Shown here: positions 50,855-59,615 of the stretch, one piece after another
Position numbering within the stretch: position 1 is the first letter of the stretch
Layout: every line of letters begins with the position of its first letter
Assembly: GCF_026013475.1 (NCBI RefSeq)
Contig: NZ_JAPDPH010000008.1
Coordinates: forward strand, 1 to 64,000
Length of the DNA stretch: 64,000 bases
From: Micromonospora yasonensis
GTDB lineage: Bacteria > Actinomycetota > Actinomycetes > Mycobacteriales > Micromonosporaceae
Direction: 5' to 3'
Position numbers and translations under genes: made by a program
Notes under the pieces: model-generated
Told to the model about the DNA's origin: nothing
Database searches by the model: none
Seen by the model: the letters and a program-made list of their open reading frames with translations, nothing else

Positions 50855-51682
50855 TCAGCTCATGCTGCCGCTCCGGACGCCTTCTGCGGCGGTCCGCTGG
50901 TCGGTCGCCGCCGCCGGGGCCAGCTCGAAATGGACGGTACGGCCGGTCCTGGCGCGCCCGAGGCGGTGCGTCAACGGCACCAGCACCCCGTGCAGCAGCG
51001 GGTGCTTACGAACCAGCGCGCGGCTGGCCGCCCGGTACTCGGCACCGCTCAACGGCCGGGCCACCGCCTCGATCGCCGCCCCGGTCGGCTTCCCGAGACC
51101 CGTCGAGGGGGCCAGGGTCACCTGCGAGTTGTTGCGGATCCGCCGGGTCTTCCAGGCCTTCTCGAAGCTGCGCACGTACGCCCGCTCCCCCGCCACCGCG
51201 ACGCTCACCGCCGTCGGCACGGCCGTCCCGTCCCGCCTGAACGTGGTCAGCACCACCGTCTTCTGCCGGACCAGCGGTGCCCATGCCGGCGCCGGGGCGG
51301 GATCGACGTACCCGACCACCCAACCGAGCTGCCGCAACCGCGCCACCAGCGCGACCAGGGCCAGCCCGGCCGACACCCCGACCACCCAGGTCTGGGCCGC
51401 GCTGCCGCCCAGGTCGGCGTCGACCAGGTGCGAGACGGTGTGCGCGACCCCGCCGACGAAATATCCGGCCAGCGCGACCGCCATGCCGTCCGCCCAGATC
51501 AGCGCCAGCAGCAGGGTCGCCCCGATGCCGAGCTGGAACGCCCCCACGTCGTGCACGAAGTGCTCATGCGGCGGGAACGCCACCATCGAACTGAACGAAT
51601 CCGGCCGGGTCAGCGCCCACACCCCGGCCACCAGCGCCGCCACGCCGAGCAGGGCGGCCGCGCCGCGTACGAGTCCTCTCAT
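50855..51682 (-). CDS. Membrane-anchored pyridoxamine-phosphate-oxidase-fold (F420-type) protein
   Basis: A 275-residue fusion. Residues 1-125 hold four membrane helices (LLGVAALVAGVWAL; GAFQLGIGATLLLALIW; VALAGYFVGGVAHTV; WVVGVSAGLALVALVARL). Residues 140-260 form a split-barrel PPOX domain (KTVVLTTFRRDGTAVPTAV, YVRSFEKAWKTRRIRNN) of the type that uses F420 or FMN. The soluble half matches F420-dependent reductases of actinomycetes. The substrate is unknown. The ATG at 51682 is decided by the first helix. Confidence 0.85.
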   Translation of the reverse strand: MRGLVRGAAALLGVAALVAGVWALTRPDSFSSMVAFPPHEHFVHDVGAFQLGIGATLLLALIWADGMAVALAGYFVGGVAHTVSHLVDADLGGSAAQTWVVGVSAGLALVALVARLRQLGWVVGYVDPAPAPAWAPLVRQKTVVLTTFRRDGTAVPTAVSVAVAGERAYVRSFEKAWKTRRIRNNSQVTLAPSTGLGKPTGAAIEAVARPLSGAEYRAASRALVRKHPLLHGVLVPLTHRLGRARTGRTVHFELAPAAATDQRTAAEGVRSGSMS

Positions 51683-51831
51683 GCTGGTGGGACGGGCCGG
51701 CGGCCGGCGATGTGACCAGCGGCGAGCGCGGTGACCGGGCGTGCTCGTACCGACGCGACGCGACGACGGGTGGTCCCGGTGGGCCACCGGTACCACCCGC
51801 TCCGCCTTCCGGCGCCGTCGCTTCGGGCTGC

Positions 51832-52203
51832 TCAGCCCTCGTGCGGGCCCTCACTGACCCGGCGCACGTCGACCTCGACGTCGATGCCGCTCTGGGTGAA
51901 GACGTCGACGAAGCGCTTGGCCCATTCGACCGCCTCCTCCTTCGACCGCACCTCGATCAGCCCGAACCCGGCGATCAGCTCCTTGGTCTCGGTGAACGGC
52001 CCGTCGGTGATGGTGGTCTTGCCCGTGGTGGCGGTGATCCGGGCCGACTCCTCGCTGCTCTTGCACAGCCCTTCGGCGGCGAGCAGGATGCCGGCCTTGG
52101 CGACCTCCTCGAAGTAGGCGCCCATCCGCTTCATGAACTCCGGCGACGGCTCGAAGGTGCCGGGCACGGCCTCGTCCAGCTTGTGCATCAGCATGTAGCG
52201 CAT
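51832..52203 (-). CDS. YCII/DGPF-domain protein
   Basis: A 123-residue dimeric alpha-beta-barrel protein of the YCII family with the signature TDGPFTETKE. Proteins with this DGPF motif are encoded next to ECF42 sigma factors, and one is present here (52937-54190), consistent with that association. The function in the stress response is unknown. Start ATG 52203 lies one base after the stop of the membrane gene, so it is part of the same operon. Confidence 0.9.
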   Translation of the reverse strand: MRYMLMHKLDEAVPGTFEPSPEFMKRMGAYFEEVAKAGILLAAEGLCKSSEESARITATTGKTTITDGPFTETKELIAGFGLIEVRSKEEAVEWAKRFVDVFTQSGIDVEVDVRRVSEGPHEG

Positions 52204-52204
52204 T

Positions 52205-52867
52205 TCAGTGGTTCCTCTCATTGATGGTGTACAGGGAAACAGCGGTGAGCCAGGCGAAGACGAACAGTGAGCCGACGACCAGCCGGACGCTGATGCTGTC
52301 CTGGTCGGGCCAGGCCATGACGACGACCATCGCCAGCGCGCTGAGCACCGAGAACAGTGCCCAGCCGCGGGCGCCGAGGCGTAGCTGGCGGCGGGCGAAC
52401 ACCAGGCAGGCGATGGTGAGCGACCCGAAGGACAGCATCGCCCCGACTCCGTGCCCGTAGGAGTGCCAGCTCATCGTGGCCGGGTTGCCTTCCGGGGCAC
52501 CGGCCGGCCAACCCATGCTCGGATCGGGGCGCAGCACCCCGGCGATGATCAGGCCGACGCCGAGGACGGCCACCAGCGCCGGCCCCCACGTCCCGGCCGG
52601 GCTGCCCCGCAGCGCCCGCCGCAGGCCGGCGGCGCCGGCGAGGGCCAGCAGCCCGGAGAGGACGAAGTTGCCGATCTGGAGCCAGCCGTACTCGCCGAGG
52701 GTGAGCAGGCTGAGCGGCTGCCGGCTGAGGTCGAAGCCGTCCCGGGTGAACGCCTGGGCCAGGCCCAGCCCGAGAAACAGCGGCCCGGCGGCCGCACCCG
52801 CGGTGAGCAGGGCGGACGTCGAGACACCCCGGGTCGTCCCGGCCCTGGTGAGCGTCGTACTGGTCAT
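52205..52867 (-). CDS. DUF998 membrane protein
   Basis: A 220-residue integral membrane protein with six helices. It has the DUF998 hallmarks RQPLSLLTLGEYGWLQIGNF near residue 55 and HSYGHGVGAMLSFGSL near residue 145. It is between the ECF42 sigma factor and the DGPF protein and almost abuts the latter, so it probably belongs to the same regulon. DUF998 function is not known. Confidence 0.9.
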   Translation of the reverse strand: MTSTTLTRAGTTRGVSTSALLTAGAAAGPLFLGLGLAQAFTRDGFDLSRQPLSLLTLGEYGWLQIGNFVLSGLLALAGAAGLRRALRGSPAGTWGPALVAVLGVGLIIAGVLRPDPSMGWPAGAPEGNPATMSWHSYGHGVGAMLSFGSLTIACLVFARRQLRLGARGWALFSVLSALAMVVVMAWPDQDSISVRLVVGSLFVFAWLTAVSLYTINERNH

Positions 52868-52936
52868 CCCGATCTCCTCGTCATCGTTGTTCTCGCTGAC
52901 GCGTCGATCGGGCCGACCCGGATCCGACATGAGTTC

Positions 52937-54190
52937 TCAAGATTTTTTAGCGCCGCATTCGGCAGCCCGGGCCAGCAGCAGAGCACGCTCCCGGGCGTTG
53001 CCGGTGAGCGACGCCGCCCGCTCGAACTCGGCGCGCGCCTCGTCGTACCGGCCGAGCTTGAACAGCAGGTCCCCGAGCACGCTGGGCAGCAGGTGGTAGT
53101 GCTCCAACGCCGGCTCGTACTCCAACTGCTTGGCGAGTTCGAGGCCGGCGGCGGGCCCGTGCGCCTGGGCGACGGCGACGGCCCGGTTCAGCTCGACCAC
53201 CGGTGAGGGCACGAGCCGCGCGAGCTCCGCGTAGAGGGTCGCGATCCGCGCCCAGTCGGTCTCCTCCGGGGTACGCGCCCGCGCGTGGCAGGCGGCGATC
53301 TCGGCCTGGAGCGTGTAGGGGCCGGGGTGGTCGGTGCGGGCCCGGTCGAGCGCGGCCAGACCGCGGCGGATGAGCAGCTGATCCCAGCGGCTGCGGTCCT
53401 GGTCGTTGAGGAGGATGGGCTCGCCGTCGGGGCCGGTGCGGGCGCGGGTGCGGGACGCCTGGATCTCCAGCAGGCCGGCCAGGCCGTGCACCTCGGGTTC
53501 GTCGGGCATCAGCCCCTGCAGCAGCCGGGCCAGGCGCAGCGCCTCCTGGCTGAGGGCCGGGCGCATCCAGTCGTCGCCGGCGGTGGCGGAGTAGCCCTCG
53601 TTGAAAATCAGGTAGACGACTTCGAGGACCGAGTCGAGCCGTTCGGCGCGTTCGGCCGGGCCGGGCACCTCGAACGGGATCTTGGCGGTGGCGAGGGTCT
53701 GTTTCGCGCGGGTGATCCGCTGCCCGACGGTCGGCTCGGAGGTGAGGAACGCGCGGGCGATCTCGCCGGTGGTGAGACCGCCGAGCAGCCGCAGGGTGAG
53801 CGCGGCCCGGGAGATCGGCGACAGGATCGGGTGGCAGGCGGTGAAGATCAGCCGCAGCAGGTCGTCCTCGATGTGGTCCTCGACAGCGGCGTCGAAGTCG
53901 GGGGTGTGCTGTTCGTCGAGGTCCCGGCCGAGTTCGGCGAGCGTACGCTGCTGGGTCTGCTTGCGGCGCAGCAGGTCGACGGCCCGGCGCTTGCCGACGG
54001 TCATCAACCACGCCCCGGGGTTGGCCGGTACGCCGTCGCGCGGCCACTGTTCGAGGGCGGCGACGAGGGCGTCCTGGGCAAGTTCCTCGGCCTGGCCGAC
54101 GTCGCGGACGATCCCCGCGATGCCGGCGACGACCCGCCCGGCCTCCATCCGCCACACCGCCTCGACGGTGCGCCGCGCCTCGGTCTCCAT
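52937..54190 (-). CDS. ECF42-type sigma factor with C-terminal TPR-like extension
   Basis: A 417-residue protein. Residues 5-85 are sigma region 2 (VAGIAGIVRDVGQAEELAQD, then AWLMTVGKRRAVDLLRR), and residues 115-180 are region 4 (SRAALTLRLLGGLTTGEIARAF). The remaining 230 residues are a SnoaL-free, TPR-like extension (DUF6596 type) ending in YDEARAEFERAASLTGNARE. This extension and the DGPF neighbour define the ECF42 group, which has no classical anti-sigma factor. The sigma factor is first in a three-gene operon with the DUF998 and DGPF genes. Confidence 0.92.
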   Translation of the reverse strand: METEARRTVEAVWRMEAGRVVAGIAGIVRDVGQAEELAQDALVAALEQWPRDGVPANPGAWLMTVGKRRAVDLLRRKQTQQRTLAELGRDLDEQHTPDFDAAVEDHIEDDLLRLIFTACHPILSPISRAALTLRLLGGLTTGEIARAFLTSEPTVGQRITRAKQTLATAKIPFEVPGPAERAERLDSVLEVVYLIFNEGYSATAGDDWMRPALSQEALRLARLLQGLMPDEPEVHGLAGLLEIQASRTRARTGPDGEPILLNDQDRSRWDQLLIRRGLAALDRARTDHPGPYTLQAEIAACHARARTPEETDWARIATLYAELARLVPSPVVELNRAVAVAQAHGPAAGLELAKQLEYEPALEHYHLLPSVLGDLLFKLGRYDEARAEFERAASLTGNARERALLLARAAECGAKKS

Positions 54191-54289
54191 GCGCCCATCA
54201 GAGCAGCCGGGTGGGACGTACTCAAGCAGGTCGGTGGCGGCGAGGCGGCGTTCCGGTCGTTGAACCGGACGAGCGACCCGACACGGGCG

Positions 54290-54475
54290 GCGCCGGTATT
54301 CACCGCCCCCGACCGGGCCGCGGTGCGGGCGTTCCGCGACGCCGCGGTCGCCGTCGGGGCGGAGGTGCTGCACGAGCCCCGGGTCTGGCCGGAATACCAC
54401 CCGACCTACTATGGCGCGTTCGTCCGCGACCCCGACGGCAACAACGTCGAGGCGGTCTGCCACAAGCCGGAGTGA
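54290..54475 (+). pseudogene. C-terminal fragment of a VOC/glyoxalase protein
   Basis: A frame of about 60 residues (VFTAPDRAAVRAFRDAAVAV, GAEVLHEPRVWPEYHPTYYG, AFVRDPDGNNVEAVCHKPE) matches the second half of a glyoxalase-type VOC protein, including the metal-ligand-type Glu in NNVEAV. The first half (the usual start with one more beta-alpha-beta-beta unit) is missing. The upstream sequence overlaps the sigma factor's promoter, and no sensible start exists. It is a truncated remnant. Confidence 0.75.
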
Positions 54476-54557
54476 CCGCAGGCGGCCGGCCTGCACTGGT
54501 GGCAGTAGGCCGGCTTCCGCTCGGGTCAGCACCGCCTGTCCCGGGCAGGATGGAGGA

Positions 54558-55292
54558 GTGGACATCGAGCCGGTCGACGCCGCGCCCGCGCAGGCGTTCT
54601 CGTGGGCGTCGCTGCGACAACGCTGGCAGGACCTGACCTTCCTGCACTGGGCGGTCACCCCGGAACTCGTCGCACCGCTGCTGCCCGCCGGCACCCGCCC
54701 GGACACCCTCGATGGAGTCACCTACGTCGGCCTGATCGGGTTCCGGATGGTCGGGCTGGGCCTCAGGCGGGGGCCGGGGGTGCCGTACTTCGGCACCTTC
54801 TGGGAGACCAACGTCCGGCTCTACTCGATCGACGACACCGGCCGGCGCGCGGTCGTGTTCCGCTCGCTCGACGCGTCGCGGCTGGTGCCGGTGCTGGTGG
54901 CGCAGTTGAGCCTGCGGCTGCCGTACAAGTGGTCGGCGATGCGGCTGGACCGGGACGGCGACCGCCTCACCTACCGCTGCCGGCGCCGCTGGCCCGGCCC
55001 GGCCGGTGCGACCAGCCGGATCGAGGTGCGGGTCGGCGAACCAATCGGCGCCCCCACCTCGCTGGACCACTTCCTCACCGCCCGCTGGGGGCTGCACACC
55101 CGGGCGTACGGGCGCACCCTGCACCTGCCGAACTGGCATCCACAGTGGCCCCTGCACCGGGCCGAGCTGCTGCACCTGGACGACGAACTGGTCACCGCCG
55201 CCGGGCTGCCGCCGATGCCCGGGCCACCGGTGAGCGTGCTCTACTCCCCCGGCGTCCCGGTCGTGTTCGGCACCCCGGTCCCCCTACGTTGA
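54558..55292 (+). CDS. DUF2071 protein
   Basis: A 244-residue protein of the YqjF/DUF2071 family. LRQRWQDLTFLHWAVTPELV and LLPAGTRPDTLDGVTYVGLI at the start, YFGTFWETNVRLYSIDDTG in the middle, and PNWHPQWPLHRAELLHLDD at the end are the family's conserved blocks. The fold resembles acetoacetate decarboxylase-type barrels, and the function is unknown. The GTG at 54558 is preceded by a GGATGGAGGA stretch that is the only ribosome-binding site available. The start is moderately certain. Confidence 0.88.
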   Translation: MDIEPVDAAPAQAFSWASLRQRWQDLTFLHWAVTPELVAPLLPAGTRPDTLDGVTYVGLIGFRMVGLGLRRGPGVPYFGTFWETNVRLYSIDDTGRRAVVFRSLDASRLVPVLVAQLSLRLPYKWSAMRLDRDGDRLTYRCRRRWPGPAGATSRIEVRVGEPIGAPTSLDHFLTARWGLHTRAYGRTLHLPNWHPQWPLHRAELLHLDDELVTAAGLPPMPGPPVSVLYSPGVPVVFGTPVPLR

Positions 55293-55299
55293 CTCGCTG

Positions 55300-55467
55300 T
55301 CAGCGGCGGGCTGGCCGGCGACGCGCGAGCGGGCCGGAGCGCCGCCGCAACTCCCGGATGGTCTGCCTGAGCTCGAACTCGATTCGCGCGGCCTCGTACA
55401 CCGCGTCCGCGTCCGGCTCCGCCGAACGGCGCTCGCACGGGTCCCCACATCCGGTGTGCTCAGTCAC
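55300..55467 (-). CDS. Small acidic-basic hypothetical protein
   Basis: A 55-residue protein (VTEHTGCGDPCERRSAEPDA through an Arg-rich tail). It has two cysteines in GCGDPC and a helix (DAVYEAARIEFELRQTIREL). The GTG at 55467 has a GGAGG ribosome-binding site with good spacing. It is convergent with DUF2071 and upstream of nothing. It may be a real small protein; no family is recognised. Confidence 0.5.
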   Translation of the reverse strand: MTEHTGCGDPCERRSAEPDADAVYEAARIEFELRQTIRELRRRSGPLARRRPARR

Positions 55468-55600
55468 GGCACTCGCCTCCCCCGTCGCGCCGGGCCGTCC
55501 ATCGCCCGATCGCTTACCGGCCCAACGAGGTGCCACGCATGGGGTCACTGTGATGGTCGTCACAATCCGACCGCCGGGTTTGCTGCGCCCGTCCGGCGGC

Positions 55601-55993
55601 TCAGCGGAGCGGGTCATGGGTGCCGCGCGGCACGTGGGGCTTGCAGCGGCGGACCCGGTCGGCGGCCAGCCGCCCGCCCACGGCGAGGCCGTACTTCTCG
55701 ACGGCCGCCAGGCCGTACGCGCTGCAGGTGGGGGTGTAGCGGCACTGGCCGGGCCAGCGGTGCGACAGCCAGCGGCGGTAGCCGACGATGGCGGCCCGAC
55801 CGGCCCGGTCCAGGCCGGGTGCGCGCACCGCGCCGGCGGCCAGCGAGCCGAGGGTGAGCAGGAACGAGAAGAGGCCGAAGTCGCAGCAGTCCGGGCCGTC
55901 GCAGTCACAGCCGTCGCAGTCGCACCAATCCTTTTGCTTCTTCTTGTGGTGCCGCTTCCGCTTGAGATTGAACACGACGCCATGGTGCGACAC
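55601..55993 (-). CDS. yidD: YidD-family membrane insertion factor with Cys-rich N-terminus
   Basis: A 130-residue protein. Residues 60-125 are a YidD domain (IVGYRRWLSHRWPGQCRYTP, TCSAYGLAAVEKYGL, then RRCKPHVPRGTHDPL), with its three conserved cysteines. In front is an unusual tail with a Lys/His-rich segment and WCDCDGCDCDGPDCCDF, about seven cysteines in 17 residues, which may bind a metal. Canonical yidD lies in the rpmH-rnpA-yidC cluster near the origin; none of those is here, so this is an extra, diverged copy. It starts at GTG 55993. Confidence 0.88.
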   Translation of the reverse strand: MSHHGVVFNLKRKRHHKKKQKDWCDCDGCDCDGPDCCDFGLFSFLLTLGSLAAGAVRAPGLDRAGRAAIVGYRRWLSHRWPGQCRYTPTCSAYGLAAVEKYGLAVGGRLAADRVRRCKPHVPRGTHDPLR

Positions 55994-56022
55994 CCGCGCC
56001 AGCGGTTCGCTGGCGCATCACG

Positions 56023-56549
56023 TCAGGCCGCCTCGGCGAGCGGCGAGAAGCGCACGTCGAGCCGCATGTCCAGCGCACGCGCCAGCCGCTCAAGAACGAC
56101 GAGCGTCGGCACGGTGCCACCGGCCTCGAAGATGCTATAGAACTGGCACCCCGTCGTCTGCCTGGTACGCCATACGGGCGGAGAGGAGCTGGCGAGGAGC
56201 TTCAGCGGACCGTGGTTGTCGTGATGGTGGCGGACAAACCGGTTGGCCGCATCCACGGGCCGGTAGCCCCATTCGGCCAGGGCCTGCGGGAGCCGGGGAT
56301 CAGCGATGACAGCGGGCAGTGCGGCGAAGTCGGCATCGAGGGTCTCCCGCATCGGTACCTGGCCGACGACGCCGTGCGCTGCGGTGAGCAGGGTGACCAT
56401 GTGGCCACCGACGATTCGGTAGTCCAACTCCAGGTGCACGGCGATTGATGACAGGTCCGCCAGTGTCAGGAATCCCGCGTCGGCGGCGCGGCTTGTCGAC
56501 GTCAGAGCAACGACATCGGAGTCGAACCACGTGATGTCGGCTCGGTCAT
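56023..56549 (-). pseudogene. Nucleotidyltransferase (AbiEii-like) fused to XRE fragment, frameshifted
   Basis: Reading leftward, the coupled ATG at 56549 (overlapping the upstream stop) is in a frame that ends after 15 residues. The conserved sequence, DITWFDSDVVALTSTSRAAD and ELDYRIVGGHMVTLLTAAHG, lies in a neighbouring frame and matches the N-terminal part of a nucleotidyltransferase-type toxin. After PLKLLA the protein ends with FEAGGTVPTLVVLERLARAL and DMRLDVRFSPLAEAA, the C-terminus of a small XRE antitoxin. So there is one frameshift near the start and one deletion join. The gene is dead or severely altered. Confidence 0.65.
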
Positions 56550-57133
56550 GCTGCCCGCTTTCCAGTCGATCGTTGGCGATGATCGTGCAGCACCCACTGC
56601 AGGTGATGCGCCGCCTCATCAGGGTCCGGTCCTGGGGCGCGAGCGACGTCCCAGAGGATCTGCAGTGGGTCCGCAAGTGGCAGGCTCCCCGATGGATTCT
56701 CGGTGCTCGGGCCCGGCCAGACTCCAGGATCCTTGGGCACGATGAGCTCCACTGTCGCATCGGCTTCGTTCGCCGGCGTGAGGCCCGCAGCCGTCAGGTC
56801 GACGCCGGTCTGGGCGTAGATGACCGCACGGTGCGGGCTTCGCCATGGGGCGATCATGTCGGCAGCCACGTCACCGGAGACCGCGGTCCTTCCGTGGCCG
56901 CTCTGCGCGAGCAGGCCGACGGCTACGTGTGCCTGCTGCACCGGCGAGTCGAGGCCGTACCAGAGAGTTCTCAAACCGCGCGGTCCTGGGTATGAGCGCA
57001 ACCACCATTCGAAAACAGCGTCGAGATCAGTGACGTCCCAGCCGGCTGGGGTGCGGTGCACGAGGCCTTGTTCGGCCAACGCGGCGAGGGCCTGTGATAC
57101 CCGAGGCTGGGAAAGGCTCGTAACCTGCGCCAA
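56546..57133 (-). pseudogene. AbiEi-like antitoxin/winged-helix protein, 5' truncated
   Basis: About 195 residues from TTG 57133, starting mid-motif: LAQVTSLSQPRVSQALAALA is the winged helix, followed by WWLRSYPGPRGLRTLWYGLD and a mixed domain of AbiEi type. The frame continues upstream to a stop at about 57176 (PDNRPWAGQQQ precedes the start) without any ATG or GTG, so the true N-terminus is missing. Its stop overlaps the next coding start. With the nucleotidyltransferase remnant this is a decayed AbiE-like toxin-antitoxin pair. Confidence 0.6.
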
Positions 57134-57329
57134 CTGCTGTTGCCCGGCCCATGGTCGATTATCCGGCCTCCTCTCTTAATACTTATAACACGAGTTCCGG
57201 GCAGGTTCTTGGCGCCCGGATCTGACGGCAGCTGAATCGGTCGGAACCGACCGGATCAGGTCCGACGGGATCGGGTTGCGGCATGCGCGGACGCCTAGCG
57301 TCGATGGCGGAAACCGGAAGGAGCATCGG

Positions 57330-58190
57330 GTGCTGGAGCGGCTCAATCAGGCCATGGACCACCTCGAACGCCACCTCGACCAGCCCCTGGAGGTGGCCGA
57401 GCTGGCGCGGATCGCGTGCGCGTCGGAGCACTATTTCCGGCGGCTGTTCTCGGCCCTGGCCGGGATGCCGCTGTCGGAGTACGTGCGCCGCCGCCGGCTC
57501 ACCGTGGCGGGCGCCGACGTGCTGTCCGGGGAGGCGTCGCTGCTGGAGGTGGCGGTCCGCTGGGGGTACGGCTCGAACGAGGCGTTCGCCCGGGCGTTCC
57601 GCGCCGTGCACGGCGTCGGCCCGCAGGAGGCCCGGCGTACGGGGGCGACGCTGCGCGCCCAGCCCCGGATGTCCTTCCGACTCGTCGTCGAAGGGAGCGC
57701 CAGCATGGAGTATCGGATCGTGGCGAAGGAGGCGTTCCGCCTGGCCGGGCGGAAGGCGCGGGTGCCGCTGGTCCACGAGGGGATGAACCCGCACATCGTG
57801 GCGTTCCTCCAGGGTCTCGACCCGGGGGTCGTACGCCGGATCGAGGCGTTGTCGGACCAGGAGCCGCGCGGGCTGGTCAACGTCAGTGACGACCTGGCGG
57901 GGTCGCGGGCGGAGGGCACCGAGCTGGACTACTGGCACGGGGTGGTGACCGGCGGGGACGTGCCGGCGGACCTGGACAGCCTGCCGGTGGAGGCGGGTGA
58001 CTGGGCGGTCTTCCGCAGCTCGGGCGCGTTCCCGCAGGCGTTGCAGTATCTGTGGCGGGACGTGTTCACCCAGTGGTTCCCGTCCAACCCGTACGAGAGC
58101 CGGCCCGGGCCGGAGATCTCGCAGGTGCGGGTGGCGGCGGACGGGCGGACCGCCGACGCGGAGCTGTGGATCCCGGTGCGGAAGGTGTGA
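57330..58190 (+). CDS. AraC-family regulator with GyrI-like effector domain
   Basis: A 286-residue regulator: an N-terminal AraC DNA-binding domain with two helix-turn-helix motifs (LEVAELARIACASEHYFRRLF and SLLEVAVRWGYGSNEAFARAF), then from about residue 128 an effector-binding GyrI-like domain (MEYRIVAKEAFRLAGRKARV to the end). That pairing senses small hydrophobic or cationic molecules, as in Rob/BmrR-like proteins. The GTG at 57330 follows GGAAGGAGCATCGG. It may control a nearby exporter; no coupled gene is evident. Confidence 0.93.
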   Translation: MLERLNQAMDHLERHLDQPLEVAELARIACASEHYFRRLFSALAGMPLSEYVRRRRLTVAGADVLSGEASLLEVAVRWGYGSNEAFARAFRAVHGVGPQEARRTGATLRAQPRMSFRLVVEGSASMEYRIVAKEAFRLAGRKARVPLVHEGMNPHIVAFLQGLDPGVVRRIEALSDQEPRGLVNVSDDLAGSRAEGTELDYWHGVVTGGDVPADLDSLPVEAGDWAVFRSSGAFPQALQYLWRDVFTQWFPSNPYESRPGPEISQVRVAADGRTADAELWIPVRKV

Positions 58191-58193
58191 CGG

Positions 58194-59363
58194 TCAGGCC
58201 AGGGCGGCGGCCCGCTTGAGGCAGGCGGGCACGTCGCCCAGGTGGTACGGGTGCTCGCTGGGCTCGATGCCGGCGAGGAACATCGCGTACACGGCGGCCA
58301 TCCGCAGGGGTGCGACCGGGCGGAGCAGGTCGACGGCCCGGCGGGGGTCGCTGCCGGGGGCGTCGGCCTGCCAGCGGGTGACCCAGGCGTCGAGCAGCAG
58401 CCCGGCGGTGGCGTCGTCGAGGGTCTCGGTGAGGCGCAGGATGTCGAAGGCGGGGTGCCCGACGAACGCGTCGCCCCAGTCGATGAAGGTTGCCCGGTGG
58501 CCGTCGCCGCAGACGTTGCCGGGGTGCAGGTCGCCGTGGACGAGCGTGTCGGGCAGCCCGCAGTCGCGTACCTGGGCGAGCCGGTCGTCGAGGCCGGCGA
58601 GCAGGTCGGCCACCACCGCGGTGTCGTGCGGGGTGAGCTGGTCGCGGATCCACCGTGCGAGGGCCGGTCCTCGCCAGTCGGGTACGCCGGCCGCGACCAG
58701 CGCGGCGGCGTCGCCGGCGGCGTGCAGCTGGACGGTGTGGTGGGCGGCAGCGATGGCGGCCCGTTCGGCCGGGTCGGCGGCGTAGCGGTCCGCGCCGGGG
58801 ATGTGGTCGAGCAGGACCCGGCCGGTGTCGTCGGCGGCGAGCAGCATCGGCACGAGGTCGGGTGCGGCGGTGGTGAGCCAGCGCAGCACGGCGGCCTCGT
58901 GCCGGAAGAAGGCGGGCACCTGCTTGAGCCAGGCGGTGCCGGCCGGGCCGTCGAGCCGCCAGATGGCGGACAGGTTCCAGGTGCGGTGCTGGGCGACGGC
59001 GGTCACCGGGCGGCCGATCCGGTCCAGCTGGGCGGTGGCCCAGGCGAGGCTGCGGGCCGGGCCGCCGGGCTCGGCCCACGGGGCGCGCAGCGGGTGCGGC
59101 GCGAGATCCGCGCTGACCGGTGCCAGGGGTACGGCGGGGGGCGCGGCCACCTCAGCCAGGTAGGTGAGGTGCCCGCCGGGCGGTTCGGGGCGGTCGGCGG
59201 TGAGCAGCCGCAGCACGGCCGCGTCGATGCGGTACCGGTGGCGGGCCTGGTCGAGGATCGCGCCGACCTGCTGCCACCAGGGCTCGGGCACGTCGAAGGC
59301 GGGGAGGGCGCCGAGCGGCCGGCCGGTGGGGTCGACCAGGACGAGGGTCACGGTGCGGGACAC
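58194..59363 (-). CDS. Aminoglycoside phosphotransferase-fold kinase
   Basis: A 389-residue protein. The kinase domain shows the catalytic loop LVHGDLHPGNVCGD (Asp in HGD) and the metal-binding IDWGDAFVGHP, as in APH/ChoK-type kinases. Before it, residues 1-120 form an extra N-terminal segment (VTLVLVDPTGRPLGALPAFD is its start) rich in beta strands and unlike the catalytic domain. The substrate may be an antibiotic or a small amine or alcohol; this is not determinable. GTG 59363 gives VSRTVTLVLVD at the start. It is convergent with the AraC gene. Confidence 0.88.
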   Translation of the reverse strand: MSRTVTLVLVDPTGRPLGALPAFDVPEPWWQQVGAILDQARHRYRIDAAVLRLLTADRPEPPGGHLTYLAEVAAPPAVPLAPVSADLAPHPLRAPWAEPGGPARSLAWATAQLDRIGRPVTAVAQHRTWNLSAIWRLDGPAGTAWLKQVPAFFRHEAAVLRWLTTAAPDLVPMLLAADDTGRVLLDHIPGADRYAADPAERAAIAAAHHTVQLHAAGDAAALVAAGVPDWRGPALARWIRDQLTPHDTAVVADLLAGLDDRLAQVRDCGLPDTLVHGDLHPGNVCGDGHRATFIDWGDAFVGHPAFDILRLTETLDDATAGLLLDAWVTRWQADAPGSDPRRAVDLLRPVAPLRMAAVYAMFLAGIEPSEHPYHLGDVPACLKRAAALA

Positions 59364-59615
59364 GCGCGGGACCCTAGCGGGGTGGTTCCCCGGCGTGCAC
59401 CGGATTTCTGGTGGGGATCCTCGCCGGGTGGGCACGCCATGCGGGACCTCCGGTCACACGGTTGCTGGCGGCAGCGCCCCGTCGACGGCCACAGGCGACC
59501 GGTCCGCCAAACCGCCGTGGCCTCCGGCCCCGAGACGGACCAGGGTGCACGGTCCGGGACGGCTACGGGTTGACCCCGGATGTCTCCGACCGGCCTCGGC
59601 GGCCAGGCTGAGGCA

